This document shows, piece after piece, positions 1 through 8,900 of a DNA stretch of 44,717 bases; the first letter of the stretch is position 1; each line of letters starts with the position of its first letter. Made by a program: the position numbers and the translations under genes. The notes beneath the pieces are model-generated. The model was given only the letters and a program-made list of their open reading frames with translations, ran no database searches and was not told the origin of the DNA. Source of the stretch: Rhizobium sp. 2MFCol3.1 (GTDB lineage Bacteria; Pseudomonadota; Alphaproteobacteria; Rhizobiales; Rhizobiaceae); the NCBI RefSeq assembly GCF_000377565.1, contig NZ_KB898382.1, positions 1 to 44,717 on the forward strand, read 5' to 3'.

Positions 1-167
1 CGGTCATCGACCGCCTCGCCGGCGGCAAACCGCTTCAACCAGACATAGCCCGTCTGGCGGCTGATGCCGAAGCGCTCGCAAAGGGCCGACACGTTCGCCC
101 CCTCAAGCCCCGCCAGCCGACAGAATTCCAAACGCTCGTCCACAACCGACCTCGCCCGCCAAGCCAT
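1..167 (-). CDS. IS481-family transposase, N-terminal part (cut by window edge)
   Basis: The reading frame starts at an ATG at 167 on the minus strand and runs off the left edge after about 55 codons. The translation begins MAWRARSVVDERLEFCRLAG and continues with NVSALCERFGISRQTGYVWLKR, the helix-turn-helix that opens IS481-family DDE transposases; the words ALCERFGISRQTGY are typical of the family. The catalytic DDE domain would lie outside the window, so integrity cannot be judged. The transposase would cut and join the ends of its own element. Confidence 0.8.
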   Translation of the reverse strand, partial: MAWRARSVVDERLEFCRLAGLEGANVSALCERFGISRQTGYVWLKRFAAGEAVDD

Positions 168-245
168 CGAAACCTCCCGGATCCAAATCCGAAAAGTGTC
201 AGGCATGTCTCCGAACATCTGTCAGGTATGTATCAAGGCTGTACA
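168..245 (-). mobile_element. Left terminal region of the IS481-family element
   Basis: This is the noncoding stretch between the transposase start and the presumed element end. It has two near-identical 14-base direct repeats, tgtcaggcatgtct at 197-210 and tgtcaggtatgtat at 220-233, spaced 23 bases apart. On the minus strand the element would begin TGTACAGCC at 245, and IS481-family ends usually begin with TGT. The other end and the target duplication are outside the window, so the boundary is inferred. Confidence 0.5.
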
Positions 246-336
246 ACTAAGCCCGAGGATGACGTCGGAATGTTGGCGATCGCCCGTAACCCATTGAAAT
301 GTCGCGGCTTAAGTCGCCTCGGACACCTAGCCCCGT

Positions 337-1107
337 CTACCCCTTCACCGCCACCATGAATACTCGCGGGAACCTCAGCAGCACCCGCCCATCCGACATC
401 TTGGGATAAACCTTCTCCACCCGCCCGAGATAATCCGCCAGAAACGCCTCGCGATGCTGATCGCCGGCATGGTCGAGATAGGGCCTCAGCCCGGTACCCT
501 TGACCCATTCGACGATCGCCGTCGCGTCCGCCATCGGGTGGTTGTAGGCGGTGTGCCAGATGTCGACGCGCTTGGCCTTGCCGATCAGGCGGGAATAGTA
601 GGTGGAGGGCGGTGGCAGAGGGTTGCGGCGCACACTTTTGGCCTCGAAGGCGGCCTTCCAGGGACCGGCATGGGCGGTCTCTTCCATCAAGAGATGCGTC
701 GGCTCGGTCAGGTTGTCGGGCATCTGCACGGCAAGCGCGCCACCGGGCTTCAGGCCGTCCATCAGCCGGTCGAAGATGTCGAGATGATTGGGCAGCCATT
801 GGAAGACGGCGTTGGCGAAGAGGAGATCGACCGGCTCCTTCGGCTGCCATGTCGCAAGATCGGCCTTGAGGAAATCGGTGCCGGGCAGCCGCTTGCGGGC
901 TGCCTCCAGCATGTTGAGATCGCTGTCGAGGCCGCTGACGCCTGAAGCGCCGTAGCGGTCGATGATCAGCTCCGTCGAATTACCAGGGCCGCAGCCGAGG
1001 TCGATGGCGCGCTCGATGCGTTCCATCGGCACCTGCGCCAGAAGATCACGCGCCGGGCGCGTCCGTTCGTCCTCGAATTTCACATATTGGCTTGCCGACC
1101 ATGCCAT
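337..1107 (-). CDS. tam: Trans-aconitate 2-methyltransferase
   Basis: A 256-residue class I SAM-dependent methyltransferase, the usual length for Tam, which methylates trans-aconitate, an inhibitory by-product of the citric acid cycle. It opens MAWSASQYVKFEDERTRPAR, the characteristic Tam start. The SAM-binding glycine motif DLGCGPGNS is at about residues 36-44, followed by an acidic strand end (GLDSD) and FANAVFQWLPNH, the post-motif region seen in Tam. The ATG at 1107 has a strong GGGAGAGAG ribosome site. It lies 18 bases downstream of the TerC/CBS gene on the same strand, so the two are probably cotranscribed, though no functional link is evident. A general class I methyltransferase of other specificity cannot be excluded. 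Confidence 0.85.
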   Translation of the reverse strand: MAWSASQYVKFEDERTRPARDLLAQVPMERIERAIDLGCGPGNSTELIIDRYGASGVSGLDSDLNMLEAARKRLPGTDFLKADLATWQPKEPVDLLFANAVFQWLPNHLDIFDRLMDGLKPGGALAVQMPDNLTEPTHLLMEETAHAGPWKAAFEAKSVRRNPLPPPSTYYSRLIGKAKRVDIWHTAYNHPMADATAIVEWVKGTGLRPYLDHAGDQHREAFLADYLGRVEKVYPKMSDGRVLLRFPRVFMVAVKG

Positions 1108-1125
1108 GGCGTCTCTCTCCCTTTT

Positions 1126-2685
1126 TCAATCCGCGTCTTCGATACGCTTGATCCTGATCTTGTCGATGTTGCGGCCATCGAGCGATACCACCTCGAATGT
1201 CAGTTCCTCGAAGCGGATCGTCTCGCCCTGATGCGGCAGATGCCCGAGCCGCCAGAGAATGAAGCCTGCCAACGTCGAGAAGCGGTCGCCTTCGTCCACC
1301 AGATCGACATCAACAAGCTTCGAAGCGTGGCGGATGTCGATCCAGCCGTCCACCGTCAGCGAGCCGTCCTCGCCGCGCTCGATCGAAAGCTTCTCCTCGT
1401 CCTCGTCGGGAAACTCGCCGGCGATGGCCTCGAGCAGATCGGTGGGCGTCACCATGCCTTCGAGATCGCCGTACTCGTCGAGCACGATGGCGACCGCTTC
1501 GCTGGAATGGCGCAGCTGCTCCATCAGCTTCAGCGCGCTGATGCTCTCATGCACCACGAAGGGCTCGCGGATCGAGCGTTCGACGTTGATCGATCCGTCG
1601 ACGATCAGATCGCGCAACAGGTCGCGGGCGCTGGCCACGCCGATGAAATTGTCGAGGCTCCCGCGCGCGACGGGAAAGCGCGAATGGCCGAGATCGACGA
1701 TGCGGCGCTGCAGCTCCGCCTCCGGCGCGTCGAGGTCCAGCCAGTCGATGTCGATGCGCGGCGTCATGATCGATTTGGCTGAGCGATCGGCCAGCGTCAG
1801 CACGCCCTGGATCATGTCCTTCTCCTCGTTGGAGAACACGTCCTCTTCGGCCGCCTGTTCGGCGATATGTTCCGCTGTCGGCCCGAGCGTCACCTGCGGC
1901 CGCCTGCCGCCGAGCAGGCCGAGCACGGCGTCGGCGGTGCGTTCGCGGATGTTGGTGGGCGTGATCAGCCGCTCGCGATTGTGCCGCGCCAGCTGGTTCA
2001 GCGATTCGATGATGACCGAGAAGCCGATCGCCGCGTAGAGATAGCCCTTAGGCAGGTGAACGCCGAAGCCCTCGATGATCAGCGAGAAGCCGATCATCAT
2101 CAGGAAGCCCAGGCAGAGGATGACGACCGTCGGATGCTTGTTGACGAAGCTCGTCAGCGGCTTCGACAGAAGCAGCATGACGCCGATGGCGATGACGACG
2201 GCGATCATCATCACCGGCAGGTGCTGCACCATGCCGACGGCGGTGATCACGCTGTCGAGCGAAAAGATCGCATCGAGCACGACGATCTGCACGATCACCT
2301 GCCAGAAGACGGCATGCACCACCTTCTTCTCCGATGTCTCGACGTGGCCTTCCAGCCGCTCGTGCAGCTCCATCGTGCCCTTGAAGAGCAGGAAGACGCC
2401 GCCGATCAATAGAATGATGTCACGGCCGGAGAAACTGAACTCCATGACCGAGAAGATTGGCGTCGTCAGCGTCACGATCCAGGCGATCGAGGCGAGCAGT
2501 CCCAGCCGGATGAACAGTGCCAGGCCGAGGCCGACGAGGCGCGCGCGGTCACGCTGATGCGGCGGCAGCTTGTCGGCGAGAATGGCGATAAAGACGAGAT
2601 TGTCGATGCCGAGAACGATCTCGAGCACGATCAGGGTTGCGAGACCCACCCAGGCGGAGGGGTCGGACATCCAGTCGAAGAACAT
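1126..2685 (-). CDS. TerC-family membrane protein with CBS pair and CorC/HlyC C-terminal domain
   Basis: About 519 residues. The N-terminal 230 or so residues form a TerC-type membrane domain with about seven hydrophobic segments and the conserved acidic words LEIVLGIDNLVF and LDAIFSLDSVITAVGM, whose aspartates are thought to bind metal in this family. A cytosolic CBS-pair region follows (about 300-425, with MTPRIDIDWLDLD and VLDEYGDLEGMVT). The last 80 residues resemble the CorC/HlyC transporter-associated domain (DGSLTVDGWIDI). The layout matches E. coli YegH/YoaE, poorly understood proteins suspected in metal handling (Mn export for TerC relatives). I chose the ATG at 2685; a TTG lies just upstream. 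It precedes tam by 18 bases. The long 5' region holds a terminator-like hairpin, described separately. Confidence 0.85.
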   Translation of the reverse strand: MFFDWMSDPSAWVGLATLIVLEIVLGIDNLVFIAILADKLPPHQRDRARLVGLGLALFIRLGLLASIAWIVTLTTPIFSVMEFSFSGRDIILLIGGVFLLFKGTMELHERLEGHVETSEKKVVHAVFWQVIVQIVVLDAIFSLDSVITAVGMVQHLPVMMIAVVIAIGVMLLLSKPLTSFVNKHPTVVILCLGFLMMIGFSLIIEGFGVHLPKGYLYAAIGFSVIIESLNQLARHNRERLITPTNIRERTADAVLGLLGGRRPQVTLGPTAEHIAEQAAEEDVFSNEEKDMIQGVLTLADRSAKSIMTPRIDIDWLDLDAPEAELQRRIVDLGHSRFPVARGSLDNFIGVASARDLLRDLIVDGSINVERSIREPFVVHESISALKLMEQLRHSSEAVAIVLDEYGDLEGMVTPTDLLEAIAGEFPDEDEEKLSIERGEDGSLTVDGWIDIRHASKLVDVDLVDEGDRFSTLAGFILWRLGHLPHQGETIRFEELTFEVVSLDGRNIDKIRIKRIEDAD

Positions 2686-2790
2686 CAATGGTGTAACGCG
2701 GCCACGTTGACGGGACCGCTCCTTTTGCGATGAAAATATGAAAGGCGGATGACGGCGGCTGCAAGCAGCCGGCGATCGAACTCCGCGATG

Positions 2791-2820
2791 GATAAGAAAA
2801 GAGCCGCCTTCAAAGCGGCT
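2791..2820 (-). terminator. Rho-independent terminator or attenuator ahead of the TerC gene
   Basis: On the minus strand AGCCGC pairs with GCGGCT around a 7-base loop (2802-2820) and is followed by the U-rich tract CTTTTCTTATC. No convincing minus-strand protein gene ends here. It therefore ends either a small RNA or a leader of the TerC gene, whose start is about 105 bases further on. A second hairpin (CGGCTGC/GCAGCCG, 2756-2771) lies between it and the TerC start. Confidence 0.6.
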
Positions 2821-2965
2821 ATATCAGGCCTGACGCCGATGCGGCGAACAGTGCGCCATCTACAGCCATCCCCATCGCCATCAGCGGACATATCGCTGGA
2901 AGACGGGGTGGAGCTGGTACTGGAAGGGTCACTGTCAGGCATGCTTCAATTTTGAAGGGTAATGC
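2821..2965 (-). ncRNA. Candidate small RNA or mRNA leader upstream of the TerC gene
   Basis: About 145 bases without a convincing gene, ending at the terminator hairpin at 2791-2820. Near its presumed 5' end it has the short hairpin CTTCAA/TTGAAG (around 2944-2957). A minus-strand open frame crosses it, but it runs straight through the terminator and its residues are low-complexity Ser/Asp, so I do not call a protein. I did not recognise a known RNA family; the yybP-ykoY manganese riboswitch common before TerC genes was looked for and not seen. The rest of the interval up to 3132 shows nothing I can name. Confidence 0.3.
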
Positions 2966-3132
2966 GCCCAAGCGCAAGAGGGGAGCATGGAAATACCTCG
3001 ATCACCCCTCGCAAAGCGCAGCATGTTGGACCGGGATTTCCCCGATTGCCTCGATTCTTATCCATCTTCTACAGGAAGGCTTCATTGATCCTCAGGTAGC
3101 ACTCGATGAGTATTCGTGCGGGGATTGTATCG

Positions 3133-4671
3133 ATGCGGTGCTTTTCAGTGTATCTAGGTGGGTTGGCCGGCATCAGCCTTGGGGCAGGCGTGGCCTTTGC
3201 GCAGGCGGATGGCGAGGCGACCGGGTCGCGGCCGGCCGTTCTCCTCGACGGAATGCAGAACTATCGGGAAGCCTATCTGGCGCAGCTCCTCACCCCGTTT
3301 CGCATGCAGAGCGGGCCGGACCAGGTGTTGACCGCCGATGATGTGAGCCGCGCCGATGCGTTCACCCTGGCCGCCGCACGCGCCGGCATCCTGCAGGGCT
3401 TCTTCAGCCGTGATCTGAACGGTGACGGGCGTGTCACCGGCGATGAGCTGCAATCGAGCGATATCCGGGTTCCTGGCCGCGATGCAATCACGCGCATGGA
3501 TGCCGATCGCGACGGCACCGTCACCTTCGAGGAGGCGACGGCCTACGCGGCACAGACCGCCACGAAGGCCGCCATGGGCTTCGGTCGACGGGGTTCGTTG
3601 AAGATGCTGCTCGATCTCGATCCCAACAAGGACGGGCGGCTGACTGCCGATGAGCTCGAACGCCTGGGACGTGCCGCCTTCGCCGTCTATGACACCGATG
3701 GCAACGGCGCCCTGTCGGAAACAGAGGTGGTGGCGCTGAACAAGGCAAGAGCCGCGAGGACTGCCGAGCTCGCCCTGGAGCGGCAGATAATGCAGTGCGA
3801 TCTTCCGAAGCCCGGCAAGGCGGATCAGGTGCTTTACCTGAACGCCTATGAGGCGGGCGCGCTGTCCGACGTCACCGTCGCCGGCCAGGATGCGGAGACG
3901 GAAACGGCCGAGCTTGCCATCGAGGCCGGCACGACGCCGCTCTTCATCCTCGCCACCTCCTATACGCCGATGATCTGGCGGATGACCGGCCATGTCGAGC
4001 GCGTCAGCCACTTCGTGACGTCGAACCGAAACGGCGTCGGCGTGACCGGTTTGCCCAAGGACAAGGTCACTACGCTTACGAACTCCCCCTGCCTGCAGTA
4101 CCGCTCGTTCGACGGCCCCGGCGGCGCGCAACATACAACGATGCTCGGCAAGCTGGTTGGAAAGCAGGTGGATGGCGTGGTGCTCGCCTATTCGCTGCCG
4201 CGAGCGGTCCTGCCCGCCGATGCCACGGCGCCAAAGGACTGGAAGCCTTCGCCGCGCCAGCGTGACCAGTTCTCCTCCGTCCCACTGTCTGAGGGCGGTC
4301 TGAAGAATGTCGACCAAGCCACCTATGAGGCTTTCCTCCGCTTCAACCCGGCCGGACTTGTGAACATCAAACCGGAGGAGGTCGTCGCGGCGGGCACGGC
4401 CGAGCGCTATCAAGTCCTGCCGCAGGAAGCCGGATTGTTGCAATTGCTGATGAATGGTTCGATCGAGACACCGCGCAGGGGTGCCTACCTGATCAAGCGG
4501 CCGGTCGCGCGGTTTCCCGCCGGGCTCGCCGGGGCGCATAGCGTGACGTTTCTGCTCGCCGATGGGGTTCCGCGCCCGGCTGGAAATCCCGGACATTCGC
4601 GGCTCGTCGCTCCGGGCGAATTCACTCTCGATGGCTCGCAGCTACGGCTGCGGCAACTGCCGCTAAAATAG
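3133..4671 (+). CDS. Secreted protein with four EF-hand-like calcium sites
   Basis: About 512 residues. A signal peptide opens the protein (MRCFSVYLGGLAGISL through VAFAQA), so it is probably periplasmic. Four EF-hand loops are visible in the first 230 residues: DLNGDGRVTGDE, DADRDGTVTFEE, DPNKDGRLTADE and DTDGNGALSETE, each with the D-x-D/N-x-D/N-G spacing and terminal Glu. The C-terminal 280 residues carry no domain I recognise. I chose the ATG at 3133 because GGGGA sits 8 bases before it and the signal peptide then starts correctly; an ATG at 3106 in the same frame has a poorer ribosome site. The function is unknown; calcium binding is inferred from the loops. It converges on the cupin gene. 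Confidence 0.8.
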   Translation: MRCFSVYLGGLAGISLGAGVAFAQADGEATGSRPAVLLDGMQNYREAYLAQLLTPFRMQSGPDQVLTADDVSRADAFTLAAARAGILQGFFSRDLNGDGRVTGDELQSSDIRVPGRDAITRMDADRDGTVTFEEATAYAAQTATKAAMGFGRRGSLKMLLDLDPNKDGRLTADELERLGRAAFAVYDTDGNGALSETEVVALNKARAARTAELALERQIMQCDLPKPGKADQVLYLNAYEAGALSDVTVAGQDAETETAELAIEAGTTPLFILATSYTPMIWRMTGHVERVSHFVTSNRNGVGVTGLPKDKVTTLTNSPCLQYRSFDGPGGAQHTTMLGKLVGKQVDGVVLAYSLPRAVLPADATAPKDWKPSPRQRDQFSSVPLSEGGLKNVDQATYEAFLRFNPAGLVNIKPEEVVAAGTAERYQVLPQEAGLLQLLMNGSIETPRRGAYLIKRPVARFPAGLAGAHSVTFLLADGVPRPAGNPGHSRLVAPGEFTLDGSQLRLRQLPLK

Positions 4672-4695
4672 AGGCTGGAAGTGTGGAGAGCAGGG

Positions 4696-4720
4696 ACGGC
4701 CCGGGCTTGGCCCGCGCCGT
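4696..4720. terminator. GC-rich hairpin between convergent genes
   Basis: Stem ACGGC-C-CGGGC with GCCCG-C-GCCGT, ten pairs with one mismatch and a three-base loop. It sits between the convergent EF-hand and cupin genes and could serve both. There is no U-tract, so it is only a probable terminator. Confidence 0.4.
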
Positions 4721-4730
4721 CGTGGCCTGA

Positions 4731-5165
4731 TCAGGCCGCCAGGATGCGTGTGCTGTCGCTGTTGGCAACGACGGTCAGCAAATCGCGGGTGCGCGATTCG
4801 GCGGCTTCGAAGAAGTCCGACATGTCGCTGTCGATCGTCGCCGAAAACCGTGCGGTTTCAGGGCCGCGATTGGAGTAGCCATGCGCCTGATCGGCCTCGA
4901 TCCGGACGATATCGCCGGCGGTGGCTTCGAATTCTTCCAGTCCCTGGTCCGTCATCCGGCGGATGATCAGACAGCCTTCGATGATGCGCAGGATCTCGGG
5001 GCTTTCGTGGCGATGCAGCGGCGTGCGGCCGCCCGCGGGCACCGTGACGTCGAAGATGTTCAGCCAGGTTCCTTCAAGCCGCGTATGCCGCTCGAGCTGG
5101 CCTTCCGGCGCAAAGCCGGCCTGTACGCCCTCGGGCGCATGGGTGTTCACAAATGAGTTGGACAT
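4731..5165 (-). CDS. Small single-domain cupin protein
   Basis: A 144-residue protein with one cupin barrel. Motif 1 is PLHRHESPEILRIIEGCLII (histidines and Glu of the metal site, about residues 50-69) and motif 2 is GDIVRIEADQAHGYSNRG (about 84-101). There is no DNA-binding domain. Cupins of this size bind a metal and may be dioxygenases, isomerases or sensors; the substrate cannot be told. The ATG at 5163-5165 is preceded by only a weak GCGAGA site. Its neighbours (EF-hand protein, patatin) do not suggest a pathway. Confidence 0.8.
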   Translation of the reverse strand: MSNSFVNTHAPEGVQAGFAPEGQLERHTRLEGTWLNIFDVTVPAGGRTPLHRHESPEILRIIEGCLIIRRMTDQGLEEFEATAGDIVRIEADQAHGYSNRGPETARFSATIDSDMSDFFEAAESRTRDLLTVVANSDSTRILAA

Positions 5166-5275
5166 GATGTCTCGCTTTTTCTTTTTCTTAGCGGCGAGCG
5201 CGATAGACCTTTAGCCGGGCAATGGCAACCCGCTAAAACGCAAGGCTCCGATGCACAGATCGGCACCCCCGCGCT

Positions 5276-5300
5276 ATCGGCGGGTTTTCAGCCCGCCGAT
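5276..5300 (-). terminator. Terminator hairpin downstream of the patatin gene
   Basis: A perfect 9-base inverted repeat, ATCGGCGGG and CCCGCCGAT, around a 7-base loop. It lies about 20 bases past the patatin stop codon on the minus strand. No U-tract follows, so termination strength is uncertain. Confidence 0.5.
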
Positions 5301-5320
5301 CACCGCATCGTGTTTGGCTG

Positions 5321-6370
5321 TTATTGTTTGGCCAGGATGCGTTTGGCGATTTCGTCGAGCGCCGGCGCGTTGTCCTTGATGATTTGCGCGGCGATTTTCT
5401 GGAGTTGCTCGATGTTCTTGTCCTCGGTGTCGTCCAGTGCGTCGCTCTGCTCGTTCGTCAGTTGCTGGTCGAGCCGGAAGTAATTGAGCGTCGCCGCGTT
5501 TTGTTTGGTCACGACCGTCGAGAATTTTAGCTTCGTTCCGGGCGGATTGAGCAGCTTGTTGGCCTGGTAGGATGCGGTGCTCGCCTGTCCCTGCATGAGG
5601 ATCGAGATCAAGGGCGTGTGGTGCGACACCTGCATCCAGCCGACGATGCCCCACTCCTTGGCTTCCTGATAAGGAACGGCTCGGTTCTGCTGGCCGGTGC
5701 CAAGCGACAGGAAGACGAGCTCATCATCCTGCCACGCCTGCTTGCGTGCCTCGACATAGGCAGCGAGGATAGGATCGTTGGCGAAGACACCGCCATCGAT
5801 AAGGGCGACGTGTCGCTTCTGGCGATCTGTCTCACCGATCCGTTCGATCAGCGCCGGCGGGAAATAGGTGGGGGCCGCCGAGGTCGCACGCGCGGCCTCC
5901 CAGAAGCGGAACTTGCTGTTTTCGGCATCGGCATTCGACATGAAGAGAGCGGCGCGGTTCTCGATGTCGTAAGCCGTGATCACCACTTTCGACAGACCCT
6001 GGTCGAGCGTGGCTTTGCCGAGCGTTTCTTGCAGCCTGTTTTCAAGCACGTCGGGCTTATATCGCGGATCGTTTATCCCGAAGGGGTTCAATATCGCCGC
6101 CCCCAATGGCTTCTTGAAAATATCGGCGCCCTCATCGACGTAGAGCTTGAGAAGGTCGGCCGGCGTGCACGCTGCCTTCTTCTTGTCATCAGGATGCGGG
6201 CATGTCAGCCCGGCGGCGATGATGCCGCCGGTAGATGTCCCGGCGATCATGTCGAACGCTTGATGCAGCGGCAGTCCCTTCAACCGCGCGGCCAAGTCGA
6301 CAAGTATGGCCGCCGGGATGATCCCGCGAATGCCGCCGCCATCGATCGAAAGAATGAAACGCTTTGCCAT
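5321..6370 (-). CDS. Patatin-like phospholipase
   Basis: A 349-residue patatin-family acyl hydrolase that would cleave acyl chains from membrane lipids. The oxyanion loop DGGGIRG is at residues 10-16, the nucleophile Ser46 lies in GTSTGG, and the dyad aspartate is Asp192 in DGGVFANDP. ATSAAPTYFPP (about 163-172) is another family hallmark. The motifs are intact, so it is probably active. The ATG at 6370 has GGAGGGG just upstream; a GTG four codons earlier is less likely. Patatins with this motif set can be CBASS effectors or stand-alone enzymes. There is no nucleotidyltransferase, ubiquitin-like transfer gene or other defence gene beside it, so I regard it as stand-alone. No signal peptide or membrane segment is visible. 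Confidence 0.9.
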   Translation of the reverse strand: MAKRFILSIDGGGIRGIIPAAILVDLAARLKGLPLHQAFDMIAGTSTGGIIAAGLTCPHPDDKKKAACTPADLLKLYVDEGADIFKKPLGAAILNPFGINDPRYKPDVLENRLQETLGKATLDQGLSKVVITAYDIENRAALFMSNADAENSKFRFWEAARATSAAPTYFPPALIERIGETDRQKRHVALIDGGVFANDPILAAYVEARKQAWQDDELVFLSLGTGQQNRAVPYQEAKEWGIVGWMQVSHHTPLISILMQGQASTASYQANKLLNPPGTKLKFSTVVTKQNAATLNYFRLDQQLTNEQSDALDDTEDKNIEQLQKIAAQIIKDNAPALDEIAKRILAKQ

Positions 6371-6417
6371 GCTCCCCTCCACGCCGGTTCATCCGGTTGA
6401 AGGGAGTATGTGATTTA

Positions 6418-6456
6418 AACCAAAGATTGCAACAAACTGAAAAGCTCGCTTTGGTT
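6418..6456. promoter_or_regulatory. Inverted repeat between the alcohol dehydrogenase and patatin genes
   Basis: AACCAAAG (6418-6425) and CTTTGGTT (6449-6456) form a perfect 8-base inverted repeat separated by 23 bases, within an AT-rich gap. It could be a regulatory site for the patatin promoter or a long-loop terminator for the dehydrogenase. Neither reading is certain. Confidence 0.35.
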
Positions 6457-6480
6457 GAAGGCGGTTGTGTCGGCGCGCGC

Positions 6481-7521
<1,041 letters not shown>

Positions 7522-7789
7522 TGGTCTTCACTCCTGCAGGGCGCGCTCAGTGCACGGGCATCCTCGTTGCCATACATAATGACACGCGGTCACGGCCGGC
7601 TCCAACCGGATTACCCATGATTTTCCCTGATGCATCCATCGCGCATGTTTTATCAAGCACGCATGAATATTGCCCTTGGCTCCGTCACCGCATGCCGTTT
7701 CTTGCTTAGCGTTCACCGCGCCATATTTCTCCTTGACCCGGTCTGCACGCGGGGTTTTGTCTCCCTGCAATTGATTGAAGGAGAGTCCC

Positions 7790-8677
7790 ATGGCCGTCGA
7801 TACATCGCCCCGTTCCAACACCTGGACTTATGTCGAGGGAGAGTGGCTGACCGGCAACCCGCCGCTGATCGGGCCGACCTCGCATGCCATGTGGCTGGCC
7901 TCCACCGTCTTCGACGGCGCCCGCTGGTTCGACGGCATCGCGCCCGATCTCGACCTGCATTGCCAGCGCATCAACCGCTCGGCCGTCAACATGGGCCTGA
8001 AACCTGTCAAGACCGCTGAAGAGATCCAAGCGCTCGCCTGGGAAGGCATCAAGAAGTTCGACGGCAAGACGCCGATCTACATCAAGCCGATGTACTGGGG
8101 CGAGCATGGCTCCGCCGGCAGCGTCGTCACCGTCGATGGTGACAGCACCCGCTTTGCGCTCTGCCTGTTCGAAGCCCCGCTCGGCAACAACAAGCCGAAC
8201 TCGCTCACCGTCTCGCCCTTCCGCCGCCCGTCGCCGGAGACCGCGATGACCGACGCCAAGGCCGGCTCGCTCTACCCGAACAGCGGCCGTGCGATTGCCG
8301 AAGCGCGAGCCCGCGGCTTCGACAATGCCCTGATGCGCGACATGAACGGCAATGTCGCCGAAACCGCATCCTCCAACGTGTTCCTCGTCAAGGACGGCAT
8401 CGTCAAGACGCCGGTCGCCAACCGCACCTTCCTCGCCGGCATCACCCGCGCCCGCGTCATCGGCCTGCTTCGCCAGGCCGGCTTCGAGGTTCGCGAGGAG
8501 ACGCTCTCGGTCGACGATTTCATGGCGGCTGACGAGATCTTCACCTCGGGCAACTACTCCAAGGTCGTCGGCGTCAACCGTCTCGACGGCCGCGAACTGC
8601 AGGAAGGCCCTGTGACCCGCAAGGCGCTCGAAATCTACATGAACTGGGCATTTGGTCGCAGCGCAAGCGACAGCTGA
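7790..8677 (+). CDS. ilvE: Branched-chain amino acid aminotransferase family, class IV PLP enzyme
   Basis: About 295 residues. The PLP lysine is Lys157 in MTDAKAGSLYPNSGRA, and the later GFDNALMRDMNGNVAETASS matches the class IV region that holds the phosphate of PLP. The reaction is transfer of the amino group between Leu/Ile/Val and 2-oxoglutarate. The start at 7790 is preceded by GGAGAG at good spacing; an in-frame upstream start is less likely. Rhizobia carry several BCAT paralogues, and this one is not next to other ilv/leu genes, so it may act in catabolism or on other substrates. D-amino acid aminotransferases and ADC lyases share the fold but look less similar. Confidence 0.78.
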   Translation: MAVDTSPRSNTWTYVEGEWLTGNPPLIGPTSHAMWLASTVFDGARWFDGIAPDLDLHCQRINRSAVNMGLKPVKTAEEIQALAWEGIKKFDGKTPIYIKPMYWGEHGSAGSVVTVDGDSTRFALCLFEAPLGNNKPNSLTVSPFRRPSPETAMTDAKAGSLYPNSGRAIAEARARGFDNALMRDMNGNVAETASSNVFLVKDGIVKTPVANRTFLAGITRARVIGLLRQAGFEVREETLSVDDFMAADEIFTSGNYSKVVGVNRLDGRELQEGPVTRKALEIYMNWAFGRSASDS

Positions 8678-8699
8678 TCTGCTATTGAGGGAGGAGAGC

Positions 8700-8834
8700 G
8701 TGGCCCCCTCATCCGACCCTTCGGGCCACCTTCTCCCCGTGGGGGAGAAGGGGAGATGCCGCAGCGTAACCGATTCTCCTCTCCCCTCGGGGAGAGGGTG
8801 GCTGAGCGTAGCGGAGGCCGGGTGAGGGGGCCAC
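8700..8834. repeat. RIME-like palindromic intergenic element
   Basis: Ends are a perfect 12-base inverted repeat, GTGGCCCCCTCA (8700-8711) and TGAGGGGGCCAC (8823-8834). Internal hairpins are built on CTTCTCCCCGTGGGGGAGAAG and CTCTCCCCTCGGGGAGAG. This resembles the RIME repeats described from Rhizobium. Its left 40 bases recur almost unchanged at 44264. It lies between ilvE and the bestrophin gene. Confidence 0.75.
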
Positions 8835-8900
8835 ACGCACCGCGTTAAACATCGTCCTCCGTTACCTCTTCACTCCCACCCCCACCTGGTCCCCCGCATC

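Noticed and set aside
2689..2965. yybP-ykoY manganese riboswitch before the TerC gene
   Set aside because: The conserved paired elements of that riboswitch were not visible in this leader.
3154..4596. A 480-codon open frame opposite the EF-hand gene
   Set aside because: The plus frame has a signal peptide and four EF-hand loops; the minus frame has no such support.
5321..6370. CBASS system with the patatin as effector
   Set aside because: No cyclic-nucleotide synthase or accessory gene is beside it; the neighbours are a cupin and an alcohol dehydrogenase.
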